DNA of 39,163 nt. Source: CAVOJV01 sp963696325 (GTDB lineage: Bacteria; Pseudomonadota; Gammaproteobacteria; Competibacterales; Competibacteraceae). This document shows, piece after piece, positions 17,269 through 26,372 of this stretch. Numbering within the stretch: position 1 is the stretch's first letter; each line of letters starts with the position of its first letter. Below the pieces are notes generated by a model. It was not told the DNA's origin. It did no database searches and saw nothing but the letters and a program-made list of their open reading frames with translations. The DNA is taken from NCBI GenBank assembly GCA_963696325.1, contig CAVOJV010000007.1:1-39163 (forward strand), read 5' to 3'. Position numbers and translations under genes: made by a program.

Positions 17269-19532
17269 GCATCGTGAAATGCTGGCTGGGAGGCGCTTGC
17301 CTGCTTATCCTCGCCATGACCTCGGCTCCAGCCATCGAAGAGGCCGATCTACTGGACCCCGCCCAGGCGTTTGCACTGACGGTCACGGCCCAGGCTGCCG
17401 ATACCGCGCTAGCACAGTGGTCCATCGCCGAGGGCTATTTCCTTTACCGAGCACGTTTTCGCTTCGAGTCCAATACTCCAGGCATTCGCTTGGGTGAGAT
17501 CGGCTTTCCGCCCGGAGCAATCAAGGAGGATGCATTTTTCGGAAAAATAGAAATCTATCGGGGCAAATTCGCCATCGCGCTGCCGGTCCTGCGCACGGGG
17601 AGTGATCCGGAGCAACTGGAACTGAAGGTAATCTCCCAGGGGTGCGCCGACGCAGGAGTTTGCTTTCCGCCCCAGATCCAAACCGTGACGGTAGCGCTTC
17701 CAGCACCGCCTAAGACCAATCTGCTGACGGCGCTGGCGACGGCTGGCAAACCCATCGGTGGCGACCGAACCAAACCCAGCCTCCTGGACCCGGAGCAGGC
17801 CTTCATACTGTCGGTTACCACGCCAGACCCGCACACACTGGTGGCCCAATGGAGCATCGCCGAGGGTTATTATCTTTACCGGGATAAGCTGAAACTTGAA
17901 CTGGTCGACGCTGGAGATCTTGCCATCGCCAGCCTGGACATCCCCGCTGGCGAGAGCCAGGCTGACGAGTTCTTCGGCCGGCAGGAAATTTTTCATCAGC
18001 AGGCGACCGCCACCGCTCGTCTGCGGGGGCCTGAGCCGCAGGGTGGAGACATCAAGGTACGGGTCAGCTATCAGGGCTGCGCCGAGCTGGGGGTCTGCTA
18101 TCCCCCCCAGACCCAGCTCATTTCGCTAAGCCTGGCCGCTCTAGAACCATCAGCGCCAACTGCCGCACTCGCCGCGCCACCAAAACCACTTGCTCTGGAA
18201 GCCGAGCAGGACCGCATGGCGCGATTGTTGACTGAGCAGCGCTATTGGGCACTGCCAGCGTTTTTCGGCTTCGGCCTGCTGCTGGCATTCACGCCCTGTG
18301 TGTTTCCCATGATCCCTATCCTCTCCAGCCTCATCGCCGGTGAAGGTAAGGCCCTTACCCAACGGCGGGCCTTTTTGCTGTCCCTGATCTACGTGCTTGC
18401 CATGGCAGTGACTTATACCGTGGCCGGCGTGTTGGCGGCGCTGCTAGGCCAGAATATCCAGGCCTTGTTCCAGAACCCTTGGGTACTAACAAGCTTCAGC
18501 GCTCTGTTCGTAGTGCTAGCCCTATCCATGTTCGGTTTTTACGATCTGCAACTGCCCAGCCGCTGGCAGAGTCGGTTGGCCGAATTCAGCAATCGCCGGC
18601 GCGGCGGCAACTACCTAGGTGTAGCCAGCATGGGCCTGCTGTCGGCCCTGATCGTCGGTCCCTGCGTGGCGCCACCCCTGATCGGAGCGCTGACGGTGAT
18701 CGCCGCCACCGGGGATGCGACGCTGGGCGGAACGGCTCTGTTCTTCATGAGTCTGGGCATGGGCGGACCGCTGCTGATCATCGGCACCTCCGCAGGCCGT
18801 TTGCTGCCGCGAGCCGGCCACTGGATGGAGCGCAGCAAGGCCGTTTTCGGCGCATTGCTGCTGGCAGTGGCGCTCTGGATGCTGGAGCGTATCCTGCCGG
18901 CCCAGCTCAGCATGCTGAGCTGGGCAACACTGCTCATCGTCTGTGCCACCTACATGGGCGCGCTCCAACCCCTGGCCCACGACATGCCCGCTTGGCATAC
19001 CCTGGTTAAGGGGCTGGGCGTAGTATTGCTCATCTATGGCATCCTCCTGCTGGTAGGCGTGGCAGCCGGCGGCAAGGACACTTGGCAACCTCTTCGCGGC
19101 GCCAACTTCACGCTGGGCCTAGCGAGCCAGCCGGGATCGCTCTTCAAACCCATCAAAACGGTTGCCGATCTGGAGCAGGCTCTTACCGAGGCGAAAGGCC
19201 GGCCGGCACTTTTGGACTTTTACGCGGACTGGTGCGTGACCTGCAAGGAACTGGAGAAATACACCTTTAGCAACCCTGCTGTGCAAGCCGCGCTGTCTGG
19301 AGTCGTGTTGTTGCGGGCAGACGTTACCGCCAATAACGCCGCCGATCAGGCGCTGCTGCGTCACTTCCGAGTCATCGGTCCGCCAGCGATCCTGTTTTTC
19401 GGCGCCAACGGCAGCGAACAAAAGACCAGCCGAGTCATGGGGTTCCTGTCCGCCGAACCCTTCAAGGTTCATGTCGAGCAAACCTTATTGAACATCCAGC
19501 AATCCGCCCCTGGTTTCACACCCATACTTTAG
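17265..19532 (+). CDS. dsbD: Thiol:disulfide interchange protein DsbD with duplicated N-terminal domain
   Basis: An inner-membrane reductase (755 aa) that carries electrons from cytoplasmic thioredoxin to periplasmic DsbC/DsbG-type partners. A signal peptide (MSIVKCWLGGACLLILAMTS) precedes two copies of the DsbD alpha domain. Copy one covers about residues 25-145 (LLDPAQAFALTV, WSIAEGYFLYR, GCADAGVCFPP) and copy two about 168-290 (LLDPEQAFILSV, WSIAEGYYLYR, GCAELGVCYPP). The membrane core includes FTPCVFPMIPILSSL and GPCVAPPLIGAL, with about eight segments. The C-terminal thioredoxin-like domain has DFYADWCVTCKELEK. E. coli DsbD (about 565 residues) has one alpha domain, which explains the extra length. 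The start overlaps the cutA stop. Confidence 0.95.
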   Translation: MSIVKCWLGGACLLILAMTSAPAIEEADLLDPAQAFALTVTAQAADTALAQWSIAEGYFLYRARFRFESNTPGIRLGEIGFPPGAIKEDAFFGKIEIYRGKFAIALPVLRTGSDPEQLELKVISQGCADAGVCFPPQIQTVTVALPAPPKTNLLTALATAGKPIGGDRTKPSLLDPEQAFILSVTTPDPHTLVAQWSIAEGYYLYRDKLKLELVDAGDLAIASLDIPAGESQADEFFGRQEIFHQQATATARLRGPEPQGGDIKVRVSYQGCAELGVCYPPQTQLISLSLAALEPSAPTAALAAPPKPLALEAEQDRMARLLTEQRYWALPAFFGFGLLLAFTPCVFPMIPILSSLIAGEGKALTQRRAFLLSLIYVLAMAVTYTVAGVLAALLGQNIQALFQNPWVLTSFSALFVVLALSMFGFYDLQLPSRWQSRLAEFSNRRRGGNYLGVASMGLLSALIVGPCVAPPLIGALTVIAATGDATLGGTALFFMSLGMGGPLLIIGTSAGRLLPRAGHWMERSKAVFGALLLAVALWMLERILPAQLSMLSWATLLIVCATYMGALQPLAHDMPAWHTLVKGLGVVLLIYGILLLVGVAAGGKDTWQPLRGANFTLGLASQPGSLFKPIKTVADLEQALTEAKGRPALLDFYADWCVTCKELEKYTFSNPAVQAALSGVVLLRADVTANNAADQALLRHFRVIGPPAILFFGANGSEQKTSRVMGFLSAEPFKVHVEQTLLNIQQSAPGFTPIL

Positions 19533-19686
19533 TTTTAACAATAATGCAGGATTCTCGGCAATTTAGTCCATATCTTGCAGCGATCTTCCGCGAAATCAAG
19601 TTTTCCTGGACAACCTAATCCTGTTCAAGCAGAATTAGCGGCTACATATTTTTGATCTCTCGACGCTGATTCGTCTGCTATTTCTT

Positions 19687-20136
19687 ATGGCCAAGCTACT
19701 GATCCTTAACGGACCCAATCTCAACCTGCTCGGCACCCGTGAACCCGGGGTGTACGGTTCCACAACGCTGGCTGATATCCGCCAGCGCTGCGAGGCGTTA
19801 GCTCGGGAACTGGGCGATCATGAAGTGCTGTTTTTTCAGAGCAATGCGGAACATGCCCTGGTGGACAGGATTCACGCAGCGCGACCGGAGGGAGTGGGGT
19901 TCATCGTCTGCAATCCCGCCGCCTACACCCATACCAGCATCGCCCTGCGGGATGCCTTGCTTGCGGTAGGCATACCTTTCATCGAGGTCCACTTGTCCAA
20001 CGTTTTCGCCCGCGAACCGTTCCGCCAGCATTCCTATCTCTCGGACATTGCGGTCGGTATCATCAGTGGGTTGGGCGCCCAAGGCTATGAACTGGCCCTG
20101 CGGGCCGCCGACCGCCATTTGTCCCAAGCGCCATAA
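19687..20136 (+). CDS. aroQ: 3-dehydroquinate dehydratase, type II
   Basis: A 149-aa dodecameric enzyme that converts 3-dehydroquinate to 3-dehydroshikimate in the shikimate pathway. Motifs: LNGPNLNLLGTREPGVYG with the catalytic Tyr/Arg region, NPAAYTHTSIALRDAL, IEVHLSNVFAREPFRQHS and GIISGLGAQGY. It opens the common gammaproteobacterial cluster aroQ-accB-accC; accB starts 11 bp after its stop. Confidence 0.97.
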   Translation: MAKLLILNGPNLNLLGTREPGVYGSTTLADIRQRCEALARELGDHEVLFFQSNAEHALVDRIHAARPEGVGFIVCNPAAYTHTSIALRDALLAVGIPFIEVHLSNVFAREPFRQHSYLSDIAVGIISGLGAQGYELALRAADRHLSQAP

Positions 20137-20146
20137 ACTGCCCGCA

Positions 20147-20596
20147 ATGGATATCCGCAAGATCAAGAAGCTCATCGAATTACTTGAAGAATCAGGTATT
20201 TCAGAGATTGAAATCAAAGAAGGCGAGGAAACGGTCCGGATCAGCCGCCACCCGCAAGGAGCCAAGTTGATGCAGCAACCACCTCCTCCGGTCTATAGCT
20301 TGTCCCCGCTGCCCGCCCCGCCGGCTGCGGAAACGAGCCCGGTAAACGAGCCTGCCCCCAAGGGTAAAACCATCAAATCGCCTATGGTGGGTACCTTCTA
20401 CCGATCAGCCTCTCCGGCTTCCAAATCCTTCGCAGAGGTTGGTCAGCATGTCAACATCGGTGATACGGTCTGCATTATCGAGGCCATGAAGATGTTTAAC
20501 CAGATCGAAGCGGACCAGGCCGGTGTGATCCTCGACATCCTGGTCGAAAATGGCCAGCCGGTGGAATACGATCAGCCACTGTTTACGCTCGGCTAG
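20147..20596 (+). CDS. accB: Biotin carboxyl carrier protein of acetyl-CoA carboxylase
   Basis: A 149-aa carrier subunit. The N-terminal segment MDIRKIKKLIELLEES mediates complex formation, a proline/alanine-rich linker spans roughly residues 45-75, and the C-terminal biotinyl domain has the EAMKMFNQ motif with the biotinylated lysine and GQPVEYDQPLF. ATG 20147 gives the canonical N-terminus; the open frame continues upstream only by reading through the end of aroQ out of phase. It supplies the biotin carboxylated by AccC for malonyl-CoA synthesis. Confidence 0.97.
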   Translation: MDIRKIKKLIELLEESGISEIEIKEGEETVRISRHPQGAKLMQQPPPPVYSLSPLPAPPAAETSPVNEPAPKGKTIKSPMVGTFYRSASPASKSFAEVGQHVNIGDTVCIIEAMKMFNQIEADQAGVILDILVENGQPVEYDQPLFTLG

Positions 20597-20666
20597 GCCC
20601 ACCGCTAGCCGGCACGGCAAAGGCGGGCACCGTTTGCGCTCACACGGATCAGGTCTTCCATAAGCC

Positions 20667-22007
20667 ATGCTTGAAAAAGTTGTCATCGCCAACCGGGGTG
20701 AAATCGCTCTACGGATTCTGCGTGCCTGCCGGGAGTTGGGCATCCAGACCGTAGCGGTCCATTCCACGGTGGACCGCGACCTAAAACATGTGCGCCTCGC
20801 CGACGAAACGGTCTGCATAGGCCCGCCTCCCTCCGCCGAGAGCTACCTGAATATGCCAGCCCTGATCAGCGCCGCCGAGGTCACCGATGCGGTGGCTATC
20901 CATCCCGGCTATGGGTTTCTTGCCGAGAATGCCGACTTCGCCGAACGGGTGGAGCATAGCGGCTTTATCTTCATCGGCCCGCATCCGGAAACCATCCGGC
21001 TGATGGGGGACAAGATTTCCGCCATTCAGACCATGCGAGAAGCGGGCGTGCCCTGTGTCCCCGGCTCCGATGGCCCCTTGGAAGACGACGATGCCATGAA
21101 CCTACGCCTCGCCCATGAGATAGGTTATCCGGTTATCATCAAGGCGGCGGGCGGTGGCGGCGGGCGTGGCATGCGAGTGGTGCACAGCGAGGCTGCCTTG
21201 CTCAACGCCATCGCCCTGACTCACACCGAGGCCGACGCTACCTTCGGTAATCCTATCGTTTACATGGAAAAATATTTATCTCACCCGCGCCATGTCGAAA
21301 TTCAGGTATTGGCGGACACCCACGGCAACGCGATCTACCTGGGTGAGCGAGACTGCTCGATGCAGCGCCGTCACCAAAAAGTGGTTGAAGAGGCGCCCGC
21401 CCCGGGCATCACTCCGCAGCAGCGCCACGCGATAGGCACGCTCTGCGCCGAGGCCTGCCGGCGTATCGGTTACCGAGGCGCCGGTACCTTTGAGTTCCTC
21501 TATCAGGACGGCGCCTTTTATTTCATCGAAATGAACACCCGCATCCAGGTAGAGCATCCTGTTACTGAGATGATTACCGGCGTGGATATAGTCAAGGAGC
21601 AGTTGCGCATCGCTGCTGGCGAGAAACTAAGCTACACTCAGGACTCTATCCGGATCATTGGGCATGCCATCGAGTGCCGGATCAACGCCGAAGACCCGGA
21701 TACTTTTTTGCCCTCTCCCGGCACCATCACCCAGTATCATGCACCGGGTGGACCGGGCATACGGGTAGACTCCCATATTTATAATGGTTACCGGGTACCA
21801 CCCAATTACGATTCCATGATCGGCAAGCTCATCGCGCATGGCGAGAATCGCGCCGCCGCCTTGGCGCGGATGCGCAATGCGCTGGCCGAACTGGTGATTG
21901 AGGGGATCAAGACTAATGCGCCTTTGCACCGTCGCATCCTCAGCGATGCCAATTTTATCGAGGGTGGTACGAACATACACTACCTGGAACAGCAACTCGG
22001 GCTCTAA
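20667..22007 (+). CDS. accC: Acetyl-CoA carboxylase biotin carboxylase subunit
   Basis: A 446-aa ATP-grasp enzyme that carboxylates biotin on AccB. It starts MLEKVVIANRGEIALRILRA and carries IHPGYGFLAENADFAE, the glycine-rich ATP loop KAAGGGGGRGM, EKYLSHPRHVEIQ, the catalytic FIEMNTRIQVEHPVTEM and GHAIECRINAEDP. Length matches E. coli AccC (449 aa). It lies 70 bp after accB, in the same operon. Confidence 0.98.
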   Translation: MLEKVVIANRGEIALRILRACRELGIQTVAVHSTVDRDLKHVRLADETVCIGPPPSAESYLNMPALISAAEVTDAVAIHPGYGFLAENADFAERVEHSGFIFIGPHPETIRLMGDKISAIQTMREAGVPCVPGSDGPLEDDDAMNLRLAHEIGYPVIIKAAGGGGGRGMRVVHSEAALLNAIALTHTEADATFGNPIVYMEKYLSHPRHVEIQVLADTHGNAIYLGERDCSMQRRHQKVVEEAPAPGITPQQRHAIGTLCAEACRRIGYRGAGTFEFLYQDGAFYFIEMNTRIQVEHPVTEMITGVDIVKEQLRIAAGEKLSYTQDSIRIIGHAIECRINAEDPDTFLPSPGTITQYHAPGGPGIRVDSHIYNGYRVPPNYDSMIGKLIAHGENRAAALARMRNALAELVIEGIKTNAPLHRRILSDANFIEGGTNIHYLEQQLGL

Positions 22008-22057
22008 CTCCTTTCCGCTGATGGCATCTGGTAAGTAAATTTGGGAGAAGTATCCCC

Positions 22058-22969
22058 ATGGGTGAGGACGTGAACGACGAAACCACCGCATTCTGGCTGC
22101 AACTGACCTTGGAGACAATCCAGCATAGCTCGGAACAGTTGGAGAACGCCCTGCTGCAAGCGGGCGCTATTGCCGTGATTCTGCAAGATGCGGGCGATCA
22201 GCCCGTCTTTGAACCCCCGCCGGGCGAAACACCACTGTGGCCGCACAGCCGGGTCACCGGTCTTTTCGATGCCCAGACTGACATCGAGGTGGTAAAGCGG
22301 CTGTTAAGGCGGGCTTTGGGAGACGGCGCCCTGTCGGAATGCCGCCTGGAAAGGCTTGAGGAGCGAAACTGGGTGCGGGCTTGGCTGGATGATTTTCATT
22401 CCATGCGCTTCGGCAAACGGCTGTGGGTTTGCCCCACCAGCCAAACCCCACCCGAGCCTTTGGCCGTCAACTTGTTGTTGGACCCTGGCTTGGCCTTCGG
22501 CACGGGTACCCATCCTACCACCGCGCTATGCCTTACCTGGTTGGATGGCGCCGAACTGGCGAGCAAGACAGTCATCGACTATGGCTGCGGCTCCGGGATA
22601 TTAGCCATCGCGGCCGCCAAACTGGGCGCTAGCAGTGTATATGCCGTTGATATCGATCCCCAAGCACTCATGGCCAGCGACCGAAACGCCAGCGACAATG
22701 GGGTAGCCAGTCAGATTACGCTGACGCTGCCGGGGAAACTGCCGGCAGTAAGGGTGGATATTCTACTGGCCAATATTCTCGCCGGCCCCCTAATCGAGTT
22801 GGCCCCACGCTTCGGCAGCCTGGTCCTTCCACAGGGGCAACTCGTGCTGTCCGGCATTTTCGCCGAACAGGCCGAGGAGGTACAAGCCGCTTACACACCC
22901 TGGTTTGACTTTGGCCAAAGCCAACAGCGAGAGGACTGGGTACTGCTACAGGCTATCCGCAAAAGCTAA
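22058..22969 (+). CDS. prmA: Ribosomal protein L11 methyltransferase
   Basis: The SAM-dependent enzyme (303 aa) trimethylates ribosomal protein L11. The N-terminal substrate-recognition domain (WLQLTLETIQHSSEQLENAL) precedes the catalytic domain with FGTGTHPTTALCLTWL, the SAM motif VIDYGCGSGILAIAAAKLG, AVDIDPQAL and DILLANILAGPLIELAP. GGGAGAAG precedes ATG 22058 by a normal distance. It follows accC by 50 bp. In many relatives dusB lies between prmA and fis; here it is missing. Confidence 0.96.
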   Translation: MGEDVNDETTAFWLQLTLETIQHSSEQLENALLQAGAIAVILQDAGDQPVFEPPPGETPLWPHSRVTGLFDAQTDIEVVKRLLRRALGDGALSECRLERLEERNWVRAWLDDFHSMRFGKRLWVCPTSQTPPEPLAVNLLLDPGLAFGTGTHPTTALCLTWLDGAELASKTVIDYGCGSGILAIAAAKLGASSVYAVDIDPQALMASDRNASDNGVASQITLTLPGKLPAVRVDILLANILAGPLIELAPRFGSLVLPQGQLVLSGIFAEQAEEVQAAYTPWFDFGQSQQREDWVLLQAIRKS

Positions 22970-23206
22970 AAAAGACGCTTGCAAACACTTTATTCCCTTT
23001 TTTTTTGTGGTTATCATGAATCAGCTACTTTTCACAGTAAGCGCACTAGCCTAGGGGTGGCACACAAGCACCCTTCTTGGAATACCCGGAGTCAGGACGG
23101 CAGGTAAGCCTTGTGCGCTTTCGTGAACAGCGCTCAGACCTCCCAACAACAGATTCAACCAAGGCCTTCTATAAGATCGTCTGGCAACCGAGGAGCGATT
23201 GGCAGC

Positions 23207-23476
23207 ATGACGGCGACCGACCATGAAACCTCCGACAACACCCTATCTTCAGCCCCACTGCGGGTCCAGGTGCAGTCCGCCCTGCAAGAATACTTTTGTC
23301 GATTGGACGGTCATTTACCTAACAACTTGTATAAAATGGTCCTTCAGGAAATAGAACCACCTTTGCTGGAAACCGTCCTCTATTGTACCCGTGGCAACCA
23401 GACCAAGGCTGCTGATATCCTCGGCATCAATCGCAGCACCCTGCGGAAAAAGCTCAAGCAGTACGACATGGAATAG
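23207..23476 (+). CDS. fis: DNA-binding protein Fis
   Basis: A small (89-aa) nucleoid-associated homodimer that bends DNA at rRNA and other growth-rate-regulated promoters. The C-terminal region LLETVLYCTRGNQTKAADI, then LGINRSTLRKKL, is the classic Fis helix-turn-helix. ATG 23207 is chosen because AGGAG (23191-23195) precedes it and the length is then near that of family members; the frame is open further upstream to 23111. The 237-bp region upstream contains T-rich DNA (22,993-23,010) but no gene, and the usual upstream dusB is absent. Confidence 0.93.
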   Translation: MTATDHETSDNTLSSAPLRVQVQSALQEYFCRLDGHLPNNLYKMVLQEIEPPLLETVLYCTRGNQTKAADILGINRSTLRKKLKQYDME

Positions 23477-23523
23477 CTCTTCTGCGCGATACCCCCCTCC
23501 AACGGGACCCTGCCGGAAGTAGG

Positions 23524-23736
23524 TTAGGCCGTCTTCTCAGGATACCCTAAAGCCTTCAGGGCTATGCTGAGGTCGGCGCGCATATCCTCCGTGCTGATAA
23601 CTGTGACAAGTCCCTTAGCGATGTCTACTGCCACTTCCCTCACGCGGGCATCCCTGCCGAGCCCACCCTGGATGGCATTGGCGCAGCCACCACATTTGAC
23701 ATTTTCTACTTGAAACTCAAATTTCAGATCTTGCAT
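23524..23736 (-). CDS. Heavy-metal-associated (CopZ-like) domain protein
   Basis: A 70-aa single HMA domain with the ferredoxin-like fold. The metal-binding motif reads VKCGGCANAI (MxCxxC-like, with Lys replacing the residue just before Cys), followed by VREVAVDIAKGLVTV. AAGGTGG precedes ATG 23736. Such proteins shuttle Cu(I) or other soft metals to efflux ATPases. No P-type ATPase is adjacent, but the remnant of a cation diffusion facilitator lies divergently beside it, suggesting a former metal-handling pair. Confidence 0.88.
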   Translation of the reverse strand: MQDLKFEFQVENVKCGGCANAIQGGLGRDARVREVAVDIAKGLVTVISTEDMRADLSIALKALGYPEKTA

Positions 23737-23893
23737 TTTTTTCCACCTTGCTGCCTGCGCCAGGCATCAGCGATATGGGTAAAAGTTTTCACACCCTTTG
23801 CCAATCAAGTCTTCACAAAAGAGCGGGGCAAAGGCGAGACCGATCTTGTCCCTCATAATGCGTGTGCCTGGGTCAACTCTGGAGCAGCCCTCG

Positions 23894-24376
23894 ATGGCCA
23901 AGATCTCCGGTAATCCTCAACGATACAGGGATATCCCTATCGTCACCATGGTCAATGCCGGGCTTTCCATTGTCAAGATCGTGGTTGGCTTTCAGGTAGA
24001 CCCCCGCCTCAGCGTTGCCGAGGGACATCAGATCGGCGAGTATGCACGCACCCGTCTGTTGGAGGAAATCGAAGAAGTCGCGGACGTGACCGTGCATATC
24101 GGTTCGGTGGAGGACAGCGCCAGTTTATTATGCAATGGCTTGCCCTCGCGCTAGGACAATCTTAGTCATTTGCGCGAGCGGTTGAGTTCGGTGTTAGATC
24201 CGGCGCGGATCGAGAACATCACCTTGAATTATCTCCGCGGCAAGATATATGTTGCGCTGTTGGTGTCGCTGGCTCTGGTCAAGGATATCGAGCGTGCTCA
24301 GCGCTTGGCGCAGCAGTTACGCCGGGCAGGAGAAAGTATTGAAGCGTTGGACTCTATTCAGATTCAGTTTTGTTGA
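23894..24376 (+). pseudogene. Cation diffusion facilitator remnant with internal deletion
   Basis: The sequence starts with a CDF N-terminus and first membrane helix (RYRDIPIVTMVNAGLSIVKIVVGF). It jumps directly into the cytoplasmic C-terminal domain (VDPRLSVAEGHQIGEYARTRLLEEI, VADVTVHIGSVED). The other membrane helices, with their HxxxD/DxxxD zinc sites, are missing, consistent with a deletion of roughly 500-600 bp near 24,000. A stop at 24152-24154 then separates the rest (LRERLSSVLDPARIENITLNYLRG..., to 24376), which continues the family's C-terminal extension. The gene can no longer encode a transporter. Confidence 0.8.
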
Positions 24377-24393
24377 TGCACTATTATGGTTCG
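24377..24393 (+). promoter_or_regulatory. Probable NtrC binding site upstream of glnA
   Basis: TGCACTATTATGGTTCG matches about 12 of 17 positions of the NtrC palindrome (TGCAC...GGTGCA). A second half-site TGGTGCAA lies at 24417-24424. Relative to the predicted sigma54 start (about 24512) they sit near -130 and -92, close to the spacing of the two strong NtrC sites of enteric glnA. Confidence 0.5.
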
Positions 24394-24484
24394 TTAATAA
24401 AATCGTCAGTCATCCTTGGTGCAAATAGTTTTCCCAAAATCCAGACGCGCTTCCTAAAGACAATCTATTTTGGGACTTTTTCGA

Positions 24485-24501
24485 TTGGCATATTTCATGC
24501 T
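24485..24501 (+). promoter_or_regulatory. Sigma54 promoter of glnA
   Basis: TTGGCATATTTCATGCT: invariant GG at 24487-24488 and GC at 24499-24500 with the required spacing, plus TTGGCA matching the -24 element. The start would fall near 24512, about 75 nt upstream of glnA. Confidence 0.75.
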
Positions 24502-24586
24502 GTTGCCGATTGGACTATTTTATTGACGCTAAGCCCGTCACGCTATTTCTGACAAAAATCCATGTTCCTGAGGAGGGACTGTAAAG

Positions 24587-25996
24587 ATGACTGCTGCTGA
24601 AGTGCTTAAGATGATGCAGGAAAAGGGTGTTAAATTCGTAGATTTCCGATTCACGGATACCCGCGGCAAGGAACAACATGTCACTGTGCCTGTTAGCGTT
24701 TTCGATGAAGATATCTTCGAAGAAGGCAAAATGTTTGACGGTTCCTCTATTGCCGGTTGGAAGGGCATCAATGAGTCCGACATGATCCTGATGCCGGACC
24801 CATCAACCGCCGTCATCGATCCTTTCTTCGAAGAACCCACCCTGAACATCACCTGTGATGTGATCGAACCCACCACCATGCAGGGCTATGAGCGTGACCC
24901 CCGCTCCGTGGCCAGGCGCGCCGAGGCTTACCTAAAGGCTTCCGGCATCGGCGATACCGCCTATTTCGGTCCGGAAAACGAGTTTTTCATTTTCGATGAC
25001 GTACGTTGGGGTGCCGACATTAGTGGCAGCTTCTGCAAGATCGATTCCGAGGAAGCCGGCTGGAACTCTGAGCGGGTCTACGAAGGAGGTAACTTCGGCC
25101 ATCGCCCTGGCATCAAGGGCGGTTACTTCCCGGTGCCGCCGGTGGATTCCCTGCAGGATATCCGTTCCGCGATGTGCCTGACCCTGGAGCAGATGGGGGT
25201 GCCCGTGGAAGTGCATCACCATGAAGTGGCCACCGCTGGACAGTGCGAAATCGGGGTTAAGTTCAACACGCTGGTGCGCAAGGCTGATGAAGTCCAGGTG
25301 TTGAAATATGTCATCCAAAACGTAGCACACAGCTATGGCAAGACCGCTACCTTCATGCCCAAACCCCTGGTAGGCGATAACGGCAACGGCATGCACGTGC
25401 ATCAGTCCCTTTCCAAGGATGGCGTGAACCTGTTTGCCGGCGATCTCTACGGCGGCCTGTCCGAAACCGCGCTTTTCTACATCGGCGGTATTATCGAGCA
25501 TGCCCGTGCGCTGAACGCGTTTACCAATCCTTCCACCAACAGCTACAAACGTCTGGTGCCCGGTTTCGAGGCCCCGGTGATGCTGGCCTATTCCGCCCGC
25601 AACCGGTCTGCTTCCATTCGTATTCCCCATGTCAGCAGCCCCAAGGCCCGGCGACTGGAAATCCGCTTCCCGGATTCCACCGCCAACCCCTACCTGGCGT
25701 TTGCCGCCATGATGATGGCGGGCTTGGATGGCATCAAGAACAAGCTCCACCCGGGCGAGCCCATGGACAAGGACCTCTATGACCTACCGCCCGAAGAAGA
25801 AAAGGAAATCCCGAAGGTGTGCTTCTATTTCGATGAGGCCCTGGCCGCCCTGGATGCCGATCGGGAATTTCTCAAGGCCGGTGGGGTTTTTACCGATGAC
25901 CTCATTGAAGCCTACATCGCCCTAAAGACGGAGGAAGTTACCCGCCTGCGCATGACCACCCATCCGGTGGAATTCGACATGTATTACAGCCTGTAG
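24587..25996 (+). CDS. glnA: Type I glutamine synthetase
   Basis: The dodecameric cytoplasmic enzyme (469 aa) makes glutamine from glutamate, ammonia and ATP. Motifs: FDGSSIAGWKGINESDM, the metal-binding FGPENEFFIF, VEVHHHEVATAGQCEIG, GNGMHVHQSL, KRLVPGFEAPV and the flexible-loop EIRFPDSTANPYLAF. The adenylylation site is present as LYDLPPEE, so regulation by GlnE is expected. AGGAGGG precedes ATG 24587. Length equals E. coli GlnA. Promoter features indicate sigma54/NtrC control by the ntrBC genes directly downstream. Confidence 0.99.
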   Translation: MTAAEVLKMMQEKGVKFVDFRFTDTRGKEQHVTVPVSVFDEDIFEEGKMFDGSSIAGWKGINESDMILMPDPSTAVIDPFFEEPTLNITCDVIEPTTMQGYERDPRSVARRAEAYLKASGIGDTAYFGPENEFFIFDDVRWGADISGSFCKIDSEEAGWNSERVYEGGNFGHRPGIKGGYFPVPPVDSLQDIRSAMCLTLEQMGVPVEVHHHEVATAGQCEIGVKFNTLVRKADEVQVLKYVIQNVAHSYGKTATFMPKPLVGDNGNGMHVHQSLSKDGVNLFAGDLYGGLSETALFYIGGIIEHARALNAFTNPSTNSYKRLVPGFEAPVMLAYSARNRSASIRIPHVSSPKARRLEIRFPDSTANPYLAFAAMMMAGLDGIKNKLHPGEPMDKDLYDLPPEEEKEIPKVCFYFDEALAALDADREFLKAGGVFTDDLIEAYIALKTEEVTRLRMTTHPVEFDMYYSL

Positions 25997-26021
25997 GCAC
26001 TGTTTCACCCCTGCTCCACGA

Positions 26022-26049
26022 ACGCCTCCTCACGGAGGCGTCTTCTTTT
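26022..26049 (+). terminator. Intrinsic terminator of glnA
   Basis: The perfect stem ACGCCTCC / GGAGGCGT with loop TCAC is followed by CTTCTTTT. It lies 25 bp after the glnA stop and separates glnA from ntrBC. Confidence 0.88.
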
Positions 26050-26372
26050 GAAGAATGCGGTACCCAATTTTTCAAACCTAATTTTTTATTTGCACTAATT
26101 TTGTGCGTAGCATACAACCATATGAGAATCCGCTCTTCTCAGGTGCACCAAGCTACTCGTTATGGAGCAACTTACACGCCACCGAGGAAGGAGGGGCCAA
26201 TAACCCGCTAATCCTGGCATTTGGCGCTATAGCGAGGCGAAAAGACTGGCGCTCAGGGATTCAGGGCGCTTTTCCTGGCCCCTTGATGATTCTGAATGGT
26301 TCATTGGCGATGTCGAGTTTTGGTTGGTTTGATTTTTGCTGAGACTGCTAACATGCACCCGGAATCCATACT
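26050..26372 (+). promoter_or_regulatory. glnA-ntrB intergenic region with sigma54-like promoter
   Basis: These 323 bp contain no convincing gene; the 79-codon frame at 26103-26342 has no family features and ends inside the promoter candidate. At 26324-26340 TTGGTTTGATTTTTGCT has GG (26326-26327) and GC (26338-26339) at sigma54 spacing, with a predicted start near 26351, 22 nt before ntrB. The -24 element lacks CA after TTGG, so this is weaker than the glnA promoter. Confidence 0.4.

Noticed and set aside
24932..25750. 272-codon minus-strand ORF inside glnA
   Set aside because: It is antisense to a fully conserved glutamine synthetase and shows no family features.
26103..26342. 79-codon ORF between glnA and ntrB
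   Set aside because: It has no recognisable family, a poor ribosome-binding site and overlap with the sigma54-like promoter.
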